Assembly: GCA_044464765.1 (NCBI GenBank)
Contig: JBIQKZ010000005.1
Location: 1 to 64,000 of the forward strand
Direction of reading: 5' to 3'
From: JBIQKZ01 sp044464765
Lineage (GTDB): Bacteria; Pseudomonadota; Gammaproteobacteria; Burkholderiales; Burkholderiaceae_B
DNA length: 64,000 nucleotides
Shown: positions 8,443 to 16,179 of the stretch, piece by piece
Layout: every line of letters begins with the position of its first letter
How positions within the stretch are numbered: position 1 is the first letter of the stretch
Translations under genes and position numbers: made by a program
The notes under the pieces: model-generated
Told to the model about the DNA's origin: nothing
Databases searched by the model: none
The model's input: the letters and a program-made list of their open reading frames with translations, nothing else

Positions 8443-9185
8443 ACATAGCAGTTCTGCTGGTGATCTTCGTTTCGGGGTTTGTGTTTACTAATAGCTATCC
8501 GCCAGCGAGATTTAAACAGCTTAGATCCACAGGTTGGGACTCTTACTCTCACATTGCTGCGTGGGGTTTGGTTTTTTGTGCTATCAGCGGCATCTGTGTA
8601 ATTGCGATAGATATGTGGGGCTCGCTTTCGCCAGTTTTCCATTGGCTGAATATTGATCCTCAGGATTTCGCCAGAGCTTCGGCGTTTACCCGTCGTGAAG
8701 GTTTGCTGGTTATTTGGGGCGTGGTGAGCATTGGTTTTGCGTGGATAGTGGGCCGAGCGTTTACAACGGCCTCCGCTAAAAAAAAGGCCATTTCAAGGTT
8801 GGCTACCGAGAATGCATTTGAATTAATGCTCTATGACTCTGCTGAACAAGTAAAGCCAGTGCTTGTATCTCTGGACTCCCGAAAGGTTTATATCGGTGTG
8901 GTTTACAGGATCAGTAATGATGAGGCTCTAGGAAAAACGGAGTATTTCTCCATTCTGCCGCTTTGGAGTGGTTATCGCCACAAAGACACACTGGCGCTGA
9001 AAATCACCACTTTCTATGAAGATCATTACGCTATAGTGCTCGCCCAGGGACCTATGACAAACGAGCGTCTTTTTGATCAATTTAAAATAGCGATTTGCAG
9101 CACCGAAGTGTCCACCCTGTCATATTTTGATATTGGTGTCTATCACAACCTACAACCAGAAGAAAGCGAAATCCCATCTGGTTGA
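8439..9185 (+). CDS. hypothetical membrane protein, 248 aa
   Basis: This 248-residue protein has three likely membrane segments, at residues 2-17, 40-60 and 88-107, followed by a soluble C-terminal domain of about 140 residues that should face the cytoplasm. I recognise no family. It is coupled by ATGA overlap to the small gene upstream. The pair is AT-richer than the catabolic genes. Immediately after its stop, and in the same frame, comes a Rpn C-terminal fragment, so the 3' end lies at a recombination junction. The last few residues may therefore not be original. Confidence 0.65.
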   Translation: MNIAVLLVIFVSGFVFTNSYPPARFKQLRSTGWDSYSHIAAWGLVFCAISGICVIAIDMWGSLSPVFHWLNIDPQDFARASAFTRREGLLVIWGVVSIGFAWIVGRAFTTASAKKKAISRLATENAFELMLYDSAEQVKPVLVSLDSRKVYIGVVYRISNDEALGKTEYFSILPLWSGYRHKDTLALKITTFYEDHYAIVLAQGPMTNERLFDQFKIAICSTEVSTLSYFDIGVYHNLQPEESEIPSG

Positions 9186-9386
9186 TTGGATGATGGCATT
9201 GCCGGCCGAGCTGAAGGCCGACAAGAAGGCCAAGCGGCTTTGCTGCAAAGCTTATTGGTTCGTAAATTCGGCCCGTTGCCCGACGCTTTCCGTCAACGCG
9301 TTCAAACCGCTACACCCACTCAGCTGGAAGCCTGGTCGTTAAACATACTTGACGCGCAAACCGTGGAAGAGGTGTTTATTGCTTGA
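9186..9386 (+). pseudogene. C-terminal remnant of an Rpn-family (DUF4351) gene
   Basis: The 66 readable residues contain AGRAEGRQEGQAALLQ, LLVRKFGPLPDAFRQR and the end NILDAQTVEEVFIA. These correspond domain by domain with the C-terminus of the Rpn protein at 5071-5835. No start codon, ribosome site or nuclease domain is present. The fragment begins directly after the stop of the preceding membrane-protein gene. It is a leftover of a deleted or replaced copy. Confidence 0.75.
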
Positions 9387-9527
9387 TGGCTTCCAGGCCG
9401 ATATCCAGCGTTACTTCATCGCCAACTGCCGGGGCGAATTTGCCGGCTCCGAAATCGCTGCGCTTGATGACGCCGGTTGCGTTGGCGCCGATGGAATCTT
9501 TCTTCAGCATGGGGTGGGGCTTGTTAC
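9376..9527 (-). pseudogene. 3' fragment of a YceI-family gene
   Basis: Reading the minus strand gives about 50 residues with HPMLKKDSIGANATG, IKRSDFGAGKFAPAVGDEV and LDIGLEAIKQ before a TAA at 9376-9378. This is the typical end of YceI-family periplasmic lipid-binding proteins. There is no N-terminal half: homology stops at about 9527, where LysR coding sequence begins on the other strand. Its last 11 bases overlap the end of the Rpn remnant. Confidence 0.7.
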
Positions 9528-10406
9528 CTGATTCTTTTCTCGCACATTATCGATACCGGCAGCTTTTCGCAGGCGGCCGAGCGCTTGGGTCTGCCCAAGT
9601 CCACGGTGTCGCGCCGGCTTTCAAGTCTGGAAAAGCAGTTGGGGGAACGGTTATTGATCCGCAGCACCCGCAAGCTGGCGATCACCGAATTCGGGCAGCG
9701 CATTCTGGAGCATGCCCGGCGCATGGCCGACGAGACCGAGGCGGCCACTGCCTTGGCGTTGCATCGCCAGGTGACGCCGCAAGGCACGCTTAGGGTGTCG
9801 CTTCCGCCCGAGTTCCGCGAGCTTTCCTTGGTGCGCTTTCTAAGCCAGTTCCGCCGTGAGTATCCCCAGGTTCGCCTGGAACTGGACTTGTCGTCGCGGC
9901 GGGTCGACCTTATTGCTGAACGGTTTGATATTGCGGTGCGGGTGGCCGGTACGCTGCCCGACGACAGCACCTTGGTCGCGCGTCGCGTTGCCACCTTGCG
10001 CAATCAGTTGTATGCCAGCCCGCGCTATGTGGCCGAACACGGTGCGCCCGCTTCGCCCGACGCCTTGCTTCAGCATGCCGGTCTGGTGTTGATCACCAGC
10101 AGCGGCGAGCCGCAGGCCTGGCGGCTGTCGCGCGGCGCCGAGCGCTGGGAAGGCATGCCGGCCAACCAGCTTTTGTCGAACTCCGTGGGTTTGCAGCAGG
10201 CGCTGGCTATCGAAGGAATGGGGATCGTGGGTTTGTCGGATCGCTATGCGCACCCGCTGGTGGCCGAAGGCCTGTTGGTGCCGGTATTGGAAGATTGGGA
10301 GCTTCCGGCCATGACAGTATGGTGCACCACACCCGGACGCCGCCTGTTGCCCGAGCGCAGCAGGGTATTCATAGAACTGTTCCGCGACTGCCTGGAAAAT
10401 CGCTAG
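9477..10406 (+). CDS. LysR-family regulator with lost 5' end (probable pseudogene)
   Basis: LysR homology starts at codon 9528 with LILFSHIIDTGSFSQAAE and runs through a complete HTH (LPKSTVSRRLSSLEKQLG) and a full effector-binding domain to the stop. The family normally has 5-8 more residues in front, beginning with ATG. Here those are replaced by the antisense of a yceI fragment. The only in-frame start is a TTG at 9477, which adds an unrelated 17-residue leader and has no good ribosome site. The DNA-binding fold is nearly intact, so weak function cannot be excluded. Deletion between yceI and this gene is the simplest explanation. Confidence 0.7.
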   Translation: MRWRRWNLSSAWGGACYLILFSHIIDTGSFSQAAERLGLPKSTVSRRLSSLEKQLGERLLIRSTRKLAITEFGQRILEHARRMADETEAATALALHRQVTPQGTLRVSLPPEFRELSLVRFLSQFRREYPQVRLELDLSSRRVDLIAERFDIAVRVAGTLPDDSTLVARRVATLRNQLYASPRYVAEHGAPASPDALLQHAGLVLITSSGEPQAWRLSRGAERWEGMPANQLLSNSVGLQQALAIEGMGIVGLSDRYAHPLVAEGLLVPVLEDWELPAMTVWCTTPGRRLLPERSRVFIELFRDCLENR

Positions 10407-10607
10407 CGCGTACTCACTACGCGCGCCCGCTGATTTCCCCTCGGCATCTACGTATAGCTAACACCGTCAACCAACGGCATGATGATGGAATGTTGGTGAC
10501 GGTGGGCACCCTTCCCGGGGTTAGCGCGGCCACGTGGCCAGCGGCTCGTTGTATTAACTTTTACTCGAATCTGTTTTTTCTTTGGTATATCATTAATATG
10601 CATCGCC

Positions 10608-10793
10608 GTGAATGGTAAGCAGATCATCAAAATACTGAAAACGCACGGCTGGCAGATCCTTAGACAGGAAGACAGTGATGTGCGAATGGGCAAAGGGAAT
10701 GCCCGTACCACGGTGCCCGTACACGGGGGGCGCGATGTCAAGGCTGGTACGCTGGCAAGCATCGAGCGCCAGACCGGCGTACAACTGAAGTGA
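10608..10793 (+). CDS. hicA: HicA-like toxin lacking its catalytic histidine
   Basis: This 61-residue protein with the double-stranded-RNA-binding-like HicA fold starts at GTG 10608: MNGKQIIKILKTHGWQILRQ, then TTVPVHGGRDVKAGTLASIE. HicA ribonucleases carry a GSH motif after the first strand, whose His is catalytic. Here residues 22-24 (10671-10679) read Asp-Ser-Asp. Each replaced residue can arise by one base change (GGC to GAC, CAT to GAT). RNase activity is therefore probably lost while the fold is kept. The gene is followed 13 bases later by hicB. Family assignment is firm. Confidence 0.85.
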   Translation: MNGKQIIKILKTHGWQILRQEDSDVRMGKGNARTTVPVHGGRDVKAGTLASIERQTGVQLK

Positions 10794-10806
10794 AGGGCTC
10801 TATTCT

Positions 10807-11064
10807 ATGGACGTTCATTATCCCGCGCTGTTTACAGAAGCCCCGGATGGCGGTTTCTGTGTGCAATTTGTCGATCTGGAAGAAGCATTCACCGAAGGCG
10901 AGACATTGTCCGAGGCGTTTTTCAATGCGGCTGAGGTCTTGACGTTGACGCTCGAAGGACGGCTGGCTGAGGGTTTGGCCGTTCCCGAGCCTAGCCAAGG
11001 CGTGGAAGGCGCGCACTACATCACGCCCGATGCGAAAACGCAAGGGACGTTGCAGCAAGTCTAG
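10807..11064 (+). CDS. hicB: HicB-family antitoxin
   Basis: This 85-residue protein has the degraded-RNase-H HicB fold: YPALFTEAPDGGFCVQFVDL at the start, then EGETLSEAFFNAAEVLTLTLE. HicB proteins bind HicA and many also bind their own operator through a C-terminal DNA-binding region. This one is short and ends without an obvious HTH. It pairs with the mutated HicA upstream and converges on the 3-hydroxyanthranilate dioxygenase gene with only 27 bases between. Confidence 0.88.
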   Translation: MDVHYPALFTEAPDGGFCVQFVDLEEAFTEGETLSEAFFNAAEVLTLTLEGRLAEGLAVPEPSQGVEGAHYITPDAKTQGTLQQV

Positions 11065-11091
11065 GCGCGCATTACGCCAAACGGTTACCAC

Positions 11092-11652
11092 TTATTCGTT
11101 TTGTTTGGTTGGTTGCGTTTTGGCCTGGTCGGTGGATTCGGCCAGTGCGTTGGGCATGATGTGGCCGCACTTGTTGCAAGTGCGGTGCGCTTCGGTGTCG
11201 TAGAACCGTTTGTAGGCTTTGCCGACCGGGTCGACCGCGTAGTCGCTGACGATGAATTCTTCTTCGTGCAGGAAGTTGTCGCATTCGGGGCAGAACCACT
11301 GGAAGCGGTCGACTTCGCCTTCTTTGCGCTTGCGCTCGACGATCATGGCGTAGGCGTCGGGCGGGAAGCGCGGCGAGTGCGGAATGCCTGCCGGCGTGTG
11401 AATGACCGAGCCTTCGGGCAGGATCGCGATTTCTTCCTTGCCTTCAGGCGTGCGGTAGTGCAGCTTCATTTCACCCTTGATCTGATACATCAGTTCGTCG
11501 GTGGGGTTGATGTGGAATTCGCTGCGGTATTCACGGCCGCGCGCGACGAACACCAGGGATTCGGGTTGTTGCCACAATACACTGACGTGGCGCCGGGTTT
11601 CGTCGAGCATATCAACTTCGCCGGCCAGGCTGACAATGGGCATCTTGTACAT
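11092..11652 (-). CDS. 3-hydroxyanthranilate 3,4-dioxygenase-like cupin
   Basis: This 186-residue iron cupin matches bacterial 3-hydroxyanthranilate dioxygenase (NbaC type), which opens the ring to 2-amino-3-carboxymuconate semialdehyde. Visible features are EYRSEFHINPTDELMYQIKG near residues 40-60 with the His and Glu iron ligands, and TPAGIPHSPRFP near 90 with the second His. The rubredoxin-like Cys pairs CPEC and CNKCG lie near 120 and 160. The start MYKMPIV lies 57 bases after the RidA-family gene. The pair plus the CMD gene suggests an aminophenol-type meta pathway. Substrate is inferred; a substituted 3-hydroxyanthranilate is possible. Confidence 0.85.
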   Translation of the reverse strand: MYKMPIVSLAGEVDMLDETRRHVSVLWQQPESLVFVARGREYRSEFHINPTDELMYQIKGEMKLHYRTPEGKEEIAILPEGSVIHTPAGIPHSPRFPPDAYAMIVERKRKEGEVDRFQWFCPECDNFLHEEEFIVSDYAVDPVGKAYKRFYDTEAHRTCNKCGHIMPNALAESTDQAKTQPTKQNE

Positions 11653-11709
11653 ACAGGGCTCCTTGCTTTGTTCGGGCAGCGCGGGGGTTTTCGCTAGCCG
11701 ATCGTATAG

Positions 11710-12114
11710 TTAACCAAGATACGCCACACAGTCGATTTCCACCAGTACCCCGGTGCGATGCGGCGTGCCCCCCGTGCAGGTGCGGGTGGTTTTTTCGCCT
11801 TGCATGAATTCTCGGAACACTTCGTTGAAGGCGGGGAAGTCGGCCACGTTGCGAAGGCATACCCGCATATTCACCACATGCGCCATGGTGGCGCCGCCGG
11901 CATCCAGCACCGATCTCAGGTTGGTCAGAACCTGGAGCGCCTGTTCGCGGATGTCGTCGGACACCACTTCGCGGGTTTGCGGATTCAGCGGCCCTTGGCC
12001 CGACACGTATAGGAAGTCGCCCGCGCGGATGGCTTGAGCCAGGGGAGAAGGCGTGCTTTTGTCGGTGAAGCCGGTGGTGGGGGCGGCATCGCTGTGCACA
12101 ATAATCTTTGGCAT
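11710..12114 (-). CDS. RidA/YjgF-family deaminase (2-aminomuconate deaminase candidate)
   Basis: This 134-residue RidA-fold protein starts MPKIIVHSDAAPTTGF. It has GDFLYVSGQGPLNPQTRE near residue 35 and the signature region RTCTGGTPHRTGVLVEIDCVA at the end, split by Arg and Glu positions typical of imine or enamine hydrolysis. The 2-aminomuconate deaminases of 3-hydroxyanthranilate and 2-nitrobenzoate pathways belong to this family. Its place directly upstream of the dioxygenase gene supports that role. A general enamine-scavenging role is the alternative. ATG 12114 is chosen; a longer frame upstream reads through the neighbouring gene. Confidence 0.8.
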   Translation of the reverse strand: MPKIIVHSDAAPTTGFTDKSTPSPLAQAIRAGDFLYVSGQGPLNPQTREVVSDDIREQALQVLTNLRSVLDAGGATMAHVVNMRVCLRNVADFPAFNEVFREFMQGEKTTRTCTGGTPHRTGVLVEIDCVAYLG

Positions 12115-12146
12115 AGTGGTGTCCTTGGTGATGTGGGGGTCTGAGG

Positions 12147-12596
12147 TCAGGAGGCGGATTTTTCGGCGGCTTCGCGCTGGGCGATGCGGGCCAATTGCTC
12201 GGCGCCCCGGTTGGCTGCGGACAAGCCACGGAAGAGGAAGCACAGATTGACCACGGCCTGCATTTCTTCCCAGGTGGCTCCGGCGCGGCGTGCGGCAATG
12301 CCATGCAAGACCGAGGCATCGCTGCCATCCATAAGCAGCATGCCGAACAGCATCATCTGGGCGGTTTTTACGTCGAAGCATTTCGGGTACATGGCATGTT
12401 CGCGCAGGCGTTCTTGCATGTCCATGATGGTGGGGTCCAGCGCGCCGGTTACGGCAAAGCGGGCTTCGATCCGCGGCGGCAGGAAGCCCAGCAGTTCTTC
12501 ATAGATTTTCCCGCGCTCGTCGGCGCTGCGGGTGGTGTCGGCGTATTCGCCAATGGATTCGCGGACAATGTCTTTGTCGATACGGGCGGGTAGCAT
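12147..12596 (-). CDS. carboxymuconolactone decarboxylase (CMD)-family protein
   Basis: This 149-residue all-helical protein of the CMD/AhpD superfamily has a core segment KTAQMMLFGMLLMDGSDA followed by HGIAARRAGATWEEM and a final helix LSAANRGAEQLARI. The CxxC pair used by AhpD-type peroxidase partners is absent (only one Cys in KCFDVK), so a redox role is unlikely. It is first in the minus-strand trio with the RidA and dioxygenase genes and could isomerise or decarboxylate an intermediate there. Family is clear; reaction is unknown. Confidence 0.75.
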   Translation of the reverse strand: MLPARIDKDIVRESIGEYADTTRSADERGKIYEELLGFLPPRIEARFAVTGALDPTIMDMQERLREHAMYPKCFDVKTAQMMLFGMLLMDGSDASVLHGIAARRAGATWEEMQAVVNLCFLFRGLSAANRGAEQLARIAQREAAEKSAS

Positions 12597-12636
12597 AATG
12601 ATCCTTAAGTCGCAGTTGTCTTGGTCAGTCGGGATT

Positions 12637-12680
12637 TACAGTTAATATCGATTTTATTTGTAAAATCGATATTAACTGTA
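12637..12680. promoter_or_regulatory. 44-bp perfect palindrome, probable operator
   Basis: Arms 12637-12656 and 12661-12680 are perfect 20-base inverted copies around a 4-base TTTG centre. Each arm contains ATCGAT and TTAATAT. The site is AT-rich in a GC-rich region and lies in the 333-base gap between the divergent CMD trio (minus) and the Rieske oxygenase genes (plus). It is a good candidate for a shared regulator-binding site. As RNA it would also form a hairpin, but there is no gene end here to terminate. The rest of 12597-12929 shows no gene. Confidence 0.7.
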
Positions 12681-12929
12681 CCGTAAGTTTTGGGGAAAGT
12701 CCAAGGGTGGCGGGTGCGGCTAGGCCCATGTCGTCGAGGTCTTATGCAATCGCGCTGCGCGCACTTCTTCCGCTACGTATAACAGTGCAGCATGGGTGCA
12801 TAACGAAGTGTTCCTTTTGTGGATCGCCTGGCAACATTAACATCGTTGCATCAGATAGATAGCCGTTCGTCCGTACGCAGCCTAAGAATTCCGGTGGCGC
12901 GGACGCGGCTTAGATAGGAGAGCATTCTG

Positions 12930-14108
12930 ATGTCGACACAGATGATGGGCGCGCCTGTTCATTGGCCGCGCGAATTCAGCAAAATCCCAAAGGAAGTGTT
13001 CCATCGGGACGATATCTATCAGTTGGAACTCAAGCGGGTATTCAATGGACCGGAATGGTTTCCCCTGGCTCATGTGTGCGAGCTGCCGAAGCGGGGCGAC
13101 CTGAAAACAATGTTTCTGGGCGAAGTGCCGGTCATGGTGATCCATGGCGACGATGGCGAGGTTCGGGTTTTTCTTAATAGTTGCCCGCATCGGGGAACGC
13201 AGTTGGCCACCTGCACGCGGGGCCATGCCAAGACGATTGAGTGTCCGTACCATCGCTGGGGTTTTGATACCAAGGGACTGCTGCTGGGCGCGCCCGGCTT
13301 ACGCGAGTTTCCGCCCGATTTTCGCAAAGAGGACTACGGGCTGACGCAGGTGCGATCGAGCATCGTCCACGGTGTTGTGTTTGCCACTATGGATGCCGCC
13401 GCGCCCTCGCTGGAGGACTATCTGGGCGACACGATCCCCTATATTGGCCAGATTCTGGGCGAGGGCCGCGAGCTGAAGCTCTTGGGCTACCAAAAGGTCA
13501 AGTACGACAGCAACTGGAAGGAATATGCCGACAACGAAGGCTATCACGCGCCTTTGTTGCACAGTGCGTTCCGCCTGTTGAAATGGCAGGGCGGCAAGGG
13601 GCGGCAATTCATGACGGACAACGCGCATAAGGTGATCAGCGCCGATTTGCAACACGCGCCGGACACCGGCTTCCTGGGCGACCATTCACTGATCGAGGCG
13701 CGGGATCGTTCCTCCGAGCCCAAGTCGGTGATCGTGACACTCTTTCCCCTGACGGCGTTTGTGCGGCATCTGGATGTGTGGAGCCTGCGCTACGCCATGC
13801 CAATCTCCGCCGACCAAACCGAGGTGCATTACACGTATTTTGCGCCCGTGGACGATAACGAAGAAATGTGTCTTCATCGTATCCGCCAGGCCTCCAACTT
13901 ATTGGGGCCCAGCGGTTTGATCTCGCTGGAGGACGGTGCTGTTTTCAACCGGCTGCACGTGGGTTCGTACAGCGGGGGCTACGCCGAGTTCCAGAAGGGA
14001 GTGGTGGATCGAATGGCCATACCAGACGACTTGAAGCAAAACGATGAAGCGGGGAATCTGGTTCGATGGGAGCGTTATCGCAGCATAATGGAGTTTGACC
14101 GTGGATAA
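12930..14108 (+). CDS. Rieske aromatic-ring dioxygenase, alpha subunit
   Basis: This 392-residue oxygenase alpha subunit inserts O2 into an aromatic ring with electrons from a separate reductase. The Rieske cluster ligands are CPHRGTQLATC with its His, then IECPYHRWG (Cys-x1-His ... Cys-x2-His) near residues 86-110. The mononuclear iron site is YADNEGYHAPLLHS near residue 200. An AGGAGA ribosome site precedes ATG 12930. The beta-subunit gene overlaps its end, so this is an alpha/beta dioxygenase like benzoate, anthranilate or naphthalene dioxygenases. No ferredoxin or reductase gene is adjacent. Substrate is unknown; the neighbouring 3-hydroxyanthranilate-type genes suggest an amino- or carboxy-aromatic. 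Confidence 0.92.
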   Translation: MSTQMMGAPVHWPREFSKIPKEVFHRDDIYQLELKRVFNGPEWFPLAHVCELPKRGDLKTMFLGEVPVMVIHGDDGEVRVFLNSCPHRGTQLATCTRGHAKTIECPYHRWGFDTKGLLLGAPGLREFPPDFRKEDYGLTQVRSSIVHGVVFATMDAAAPSLEDYLGDTIPYIGQILGEGRELKLLGYQKVKYDSNWKEYADNEGYHAPLLHSAFRLLKWQGGKGRQFMTDNAHKVISADLQHAPDTGFLGDHSLIEARDRSSEPKSVIVTLFPLTAFVRHLDVWSLRYAMPISADQTEVHYTYFAPVDDNEEMCLHRIRQASNLLGPSGLISLEDGAVFNRLHVGSYSGGYAEFQKGVVDRMAIPDDLKQNDEAGNLVRWERYRSIMEFDRG

Positions 14109-14595
14109 TACTGTAGTGGGTGAAGCAATAACTGAGCAACGTGTCCATGAGTTGCAGCTTCGGTATATTCGAGCGCTGGACAGCCAGGACATGAAAGGCT
14201 GGCTGTCCTGCTTTTCCCAGACGGGAAGCTATATTTGCACGACGCGCGAAAATGTCGAGCAGGGTTTGCCGGTGGCCACCATGATGGACGACACGCGCGC
14301 CCGTCTGGAAGATCGGGTGAAGACCATCGAGCAAGTGTGGGCCGGAACCTACGAAGACTACCAGACTCGGCATTTCATACAAAGCCTGGACTGTAGCCAG
14401 GATTCAGACGGCACGTGGCGGGTGGAAAGCAATTTCGTGGTTACCTACACCACGGCGTCGGGCGACATGGCGGTCTTGACGGCAGGTGTCTACTACGACG
14501 AAGTGGTCATGGAAGCCGACGAGCTGAAGCTGGCCAGCCGCAAAGCGGTTCTGGACAGTGTTCTGACCCCTCGGTATCTGGTGTATCCGATTTAA
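14101..14595 (+). CDS. Rieske dioxygenase, beta subunit
   Basis: This 164-residue small subunit of the SnoaL-like cone fold stabilises the alpha3-beta3 hexamer. The sequence has ITEQRVHELQLRYIRALDSQD at the start and VESNFVVTYTTASGD later, typical of aromatic dioxygenase beta chains. The start GTG 14101 overlaps the alpha stop (GTGGATAA), giving coupled translation; a TTG two codons earlier is less likely. A strong hairpin terminator follows at 14672. Confidence 0.88.
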   Translation: MDNTVVGEAITEQRVHELQLRYIRALDSQDMKGWLSCFSQTGSYICTTRENVEQGLPVATMMDDTRARLEDRVKTIEQVWAGTYEDYQTRHFIQSLDCSQDSDGTWRVESNFVVTYTTASGDMAVLTAGVYYDEVVMEADELKLASRKAVLDSVLTPRYLVYPI

Positions 14596-14671
14596 GGCGG
14601 GTGGGGCGGCGCGCGCCGCCCACGTGTATGGCTCCTCCACTGGGATCCATGGGAAAACAACGGCTAAGGAA

Positions 14672-14708
14672 AATGTAGCGTCCGGATTGAGGTTCCGGAC
14701 GCTACATT
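14672..14708. terminator. bidirectional hairpin terminator
   Basis: A perfect 15-bp stem (14672-14686 with 14694-14708) around a 7-base loop lies between the convergent beta-subunit gene and the flavoprotein gene. It is followed by TGTTATTT on the plus strand and preceded by AAGGAAA, so it can serve both directions. Confidence 0.85.
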
Positions 14709-14727
14709 GTTATTTGCTGCTAAAGGC

Positions 14728-16140
14728 CTAACTAGGCTGTTGCCATTCGTTGGTGTTCATCGGAGCGGAGGTTTTGGCCAGGTAATCCAGGAAGAGCCCA
14801 TCGGGGTCGCGCGCGGCGCGAATCTTGCCCAGGCGCTCCCACTGCGCATCGCCCAGGAATTTCACTTGTCGTGCGCCCATGTCGGCGTCCCCCAGGAATT
14901 GGCCGGCGGTATACGGCTGCATTTCCTGCATGCGGCCCTGAAGCCAATCGGCCATCTTGGCGTCGTCGGATGCGTCCTCGTACACGACAAAGGTGGCGAC
15001 ATACACTTCGGTTTGCAACGACAAGGCCATGTCGGGCAGCGTGCGCAATGGCGCCATGCTGAAGAACATCGAAAATGATTTTCTGTTGGGCGGGGCCGCA
15101 AAGGCGCTGCGCATGGCGGGCACGATTTCCTTGGGCGAGCCGTCGAGCCAGGCGCAGTCGACCGCCCAGCGATGGCCTTGCGGGTTGGCCAGGTCGGCAA
15201 ACTCGTACCGTTTGGCGAAGTCGGTTGGAACGCAATCGAGCCGGCCGATGGCTTGATCCAGCACCGGGCAGGTAGAGAACGGTTCAAGCGCCGCTGCGGC
15301 GTCCTTCATGGTGTCCGAGAGCGTCAACCCCACCACCACGATCTCCCGTTCGGACGGCGAGGCTGCGTGTGGCGGGCACAAGGTGTAGGCCTTGACCTCG
15401 ACATCCGGCGAGATATCGCCATGTATGCTCAGCAACCAGGTCATCACGTCGTCAAAGAGTGCAATAGGATAGCGGTGCGTCGTTTGGCAAAGCGCTTTGG
15501 GCGCGGGTAATGTTTGAAGGTGGAAGCGCGTGACAATGCCCATGAAACCGGGGCCTGCGCCGCGCGCCGCCCAGAACAGATCGGTATTCTGTTCAGCGTC
15601 GGCGCGCACCAGTTCTCCGTCGGCGGTCACGACATCGATGGCAACGAGTTTCTCGGCAGCCCAGCCCCAGCCGCGGGCGTTCCACCCCATGCCGCCTTGA
15701 AGCATGTAGCCGCCCAGCCCCACATCGGTGCAATGCCCGCCCGGAAAGAAGCGGTCGAACTTGCCTAGGTAGGGCGATAGTTCGCTGCCGCCCTGGATCG
15801 CCGGCGTGGCCTGGACGATGCCCGTGGCGGCGTCGTAGGCCATTTCCTTGAAGTTTCCGGTGTCAATCAGAAGCGCGTCGTCGCGCACGCTCCAGGCGGG
15901 AAAGCTATGCCCGCCGGACCGGACCGAAATGCGCAAGCCCAGGCGTTTTGCCAACAGTACCCCGTCGACAACGTCCTGCTCTGTTTCCGCCGCCAGGATG
16001 GCCGCGGGATAGCGCGTCGGATGGCGCATATTGAACAGTCGATTCAACCTGGCCTGCTCATAGCCGTTGTCATTGCGCATGAAGAAGCGGCTGCGGATGC
16101 TGTTGGGAATATCCGCTTCGGAAATGTTGGGGGACGTCAT
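14728..16140 (-). CDS. berberine-bridge-type FAD-linked oxidoreductase
   Basis: This 470-residue flavoprotein has a PCMH-type FAD domain: ISVRSGGHSFPAWSV near residue 70, with the His that usually holds the 8-alpha FAD bond, and PGGHCTDVGLGGYMLQGG near 135, whose Cys fits the second covalent bond of bicovalent members. A BBE-like C-terminus follows. No signal peptide is seen, so it is probably cytoplasmic. It is the last gene of the minus-strand run that contains the Liv importer, suggesting that it oxidises the imported compound or a derivative. Members oxidise alcohols, sugars or benzylic and cyclohexenyl carbons; the substrate here is unknown. Confidence 0.85.
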   Translation of the reverse strand: MTSPNISEADIPNSIRSRFFMRNDNGYEQARLNRLFNMRHPTRYPAAILAAETEQDVVDGVLLAKRLGLRISVRSGGHSFPAWSVRDDALLIDTGNFKEMAYDAATGIVQATPAIQGGSELSPYLGKFDRFFPGGHCTDVGLGGYMLQGGMGWNARGWGWAAEKLVAIDVVTADGELVRADAEQNTDLFWAARGAGPGFMGIVTRFHLQTLPAPKALCQTTHRYPIALFDDVMTWLLSIHGDISPDVEVKAYTLCPPHAASPSEREIVVVGLTLSDTMKDAAAALEPFSTCPVLDQAIGRLDCVPTDFAKRYEFADLANPQGHRWAVDCAWLDGSPKEIVPAMRSAFAAPPNRKSFSMFFSMAPLRTLPDMALSLQTEVYVATFVVYEDASDDAKMADWLQGRMQEMQPYTAGQFLGDADMGARQVKFLGDAQWERLGKIRAARDPDGLFLDYLAKTSAPMNTNEWQQPS

Positions 16141-16179
16141 CTTTGTTCCTTATCAATGGGTAATGCGGCGACCCCGCGC

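Noticed and set aside
10528..10539. 12-base palindrome GGCCACGTGGCC
   Set aside because: It is short, GC-rich and likely by chance at this composition, with no feature at a suitable distance.
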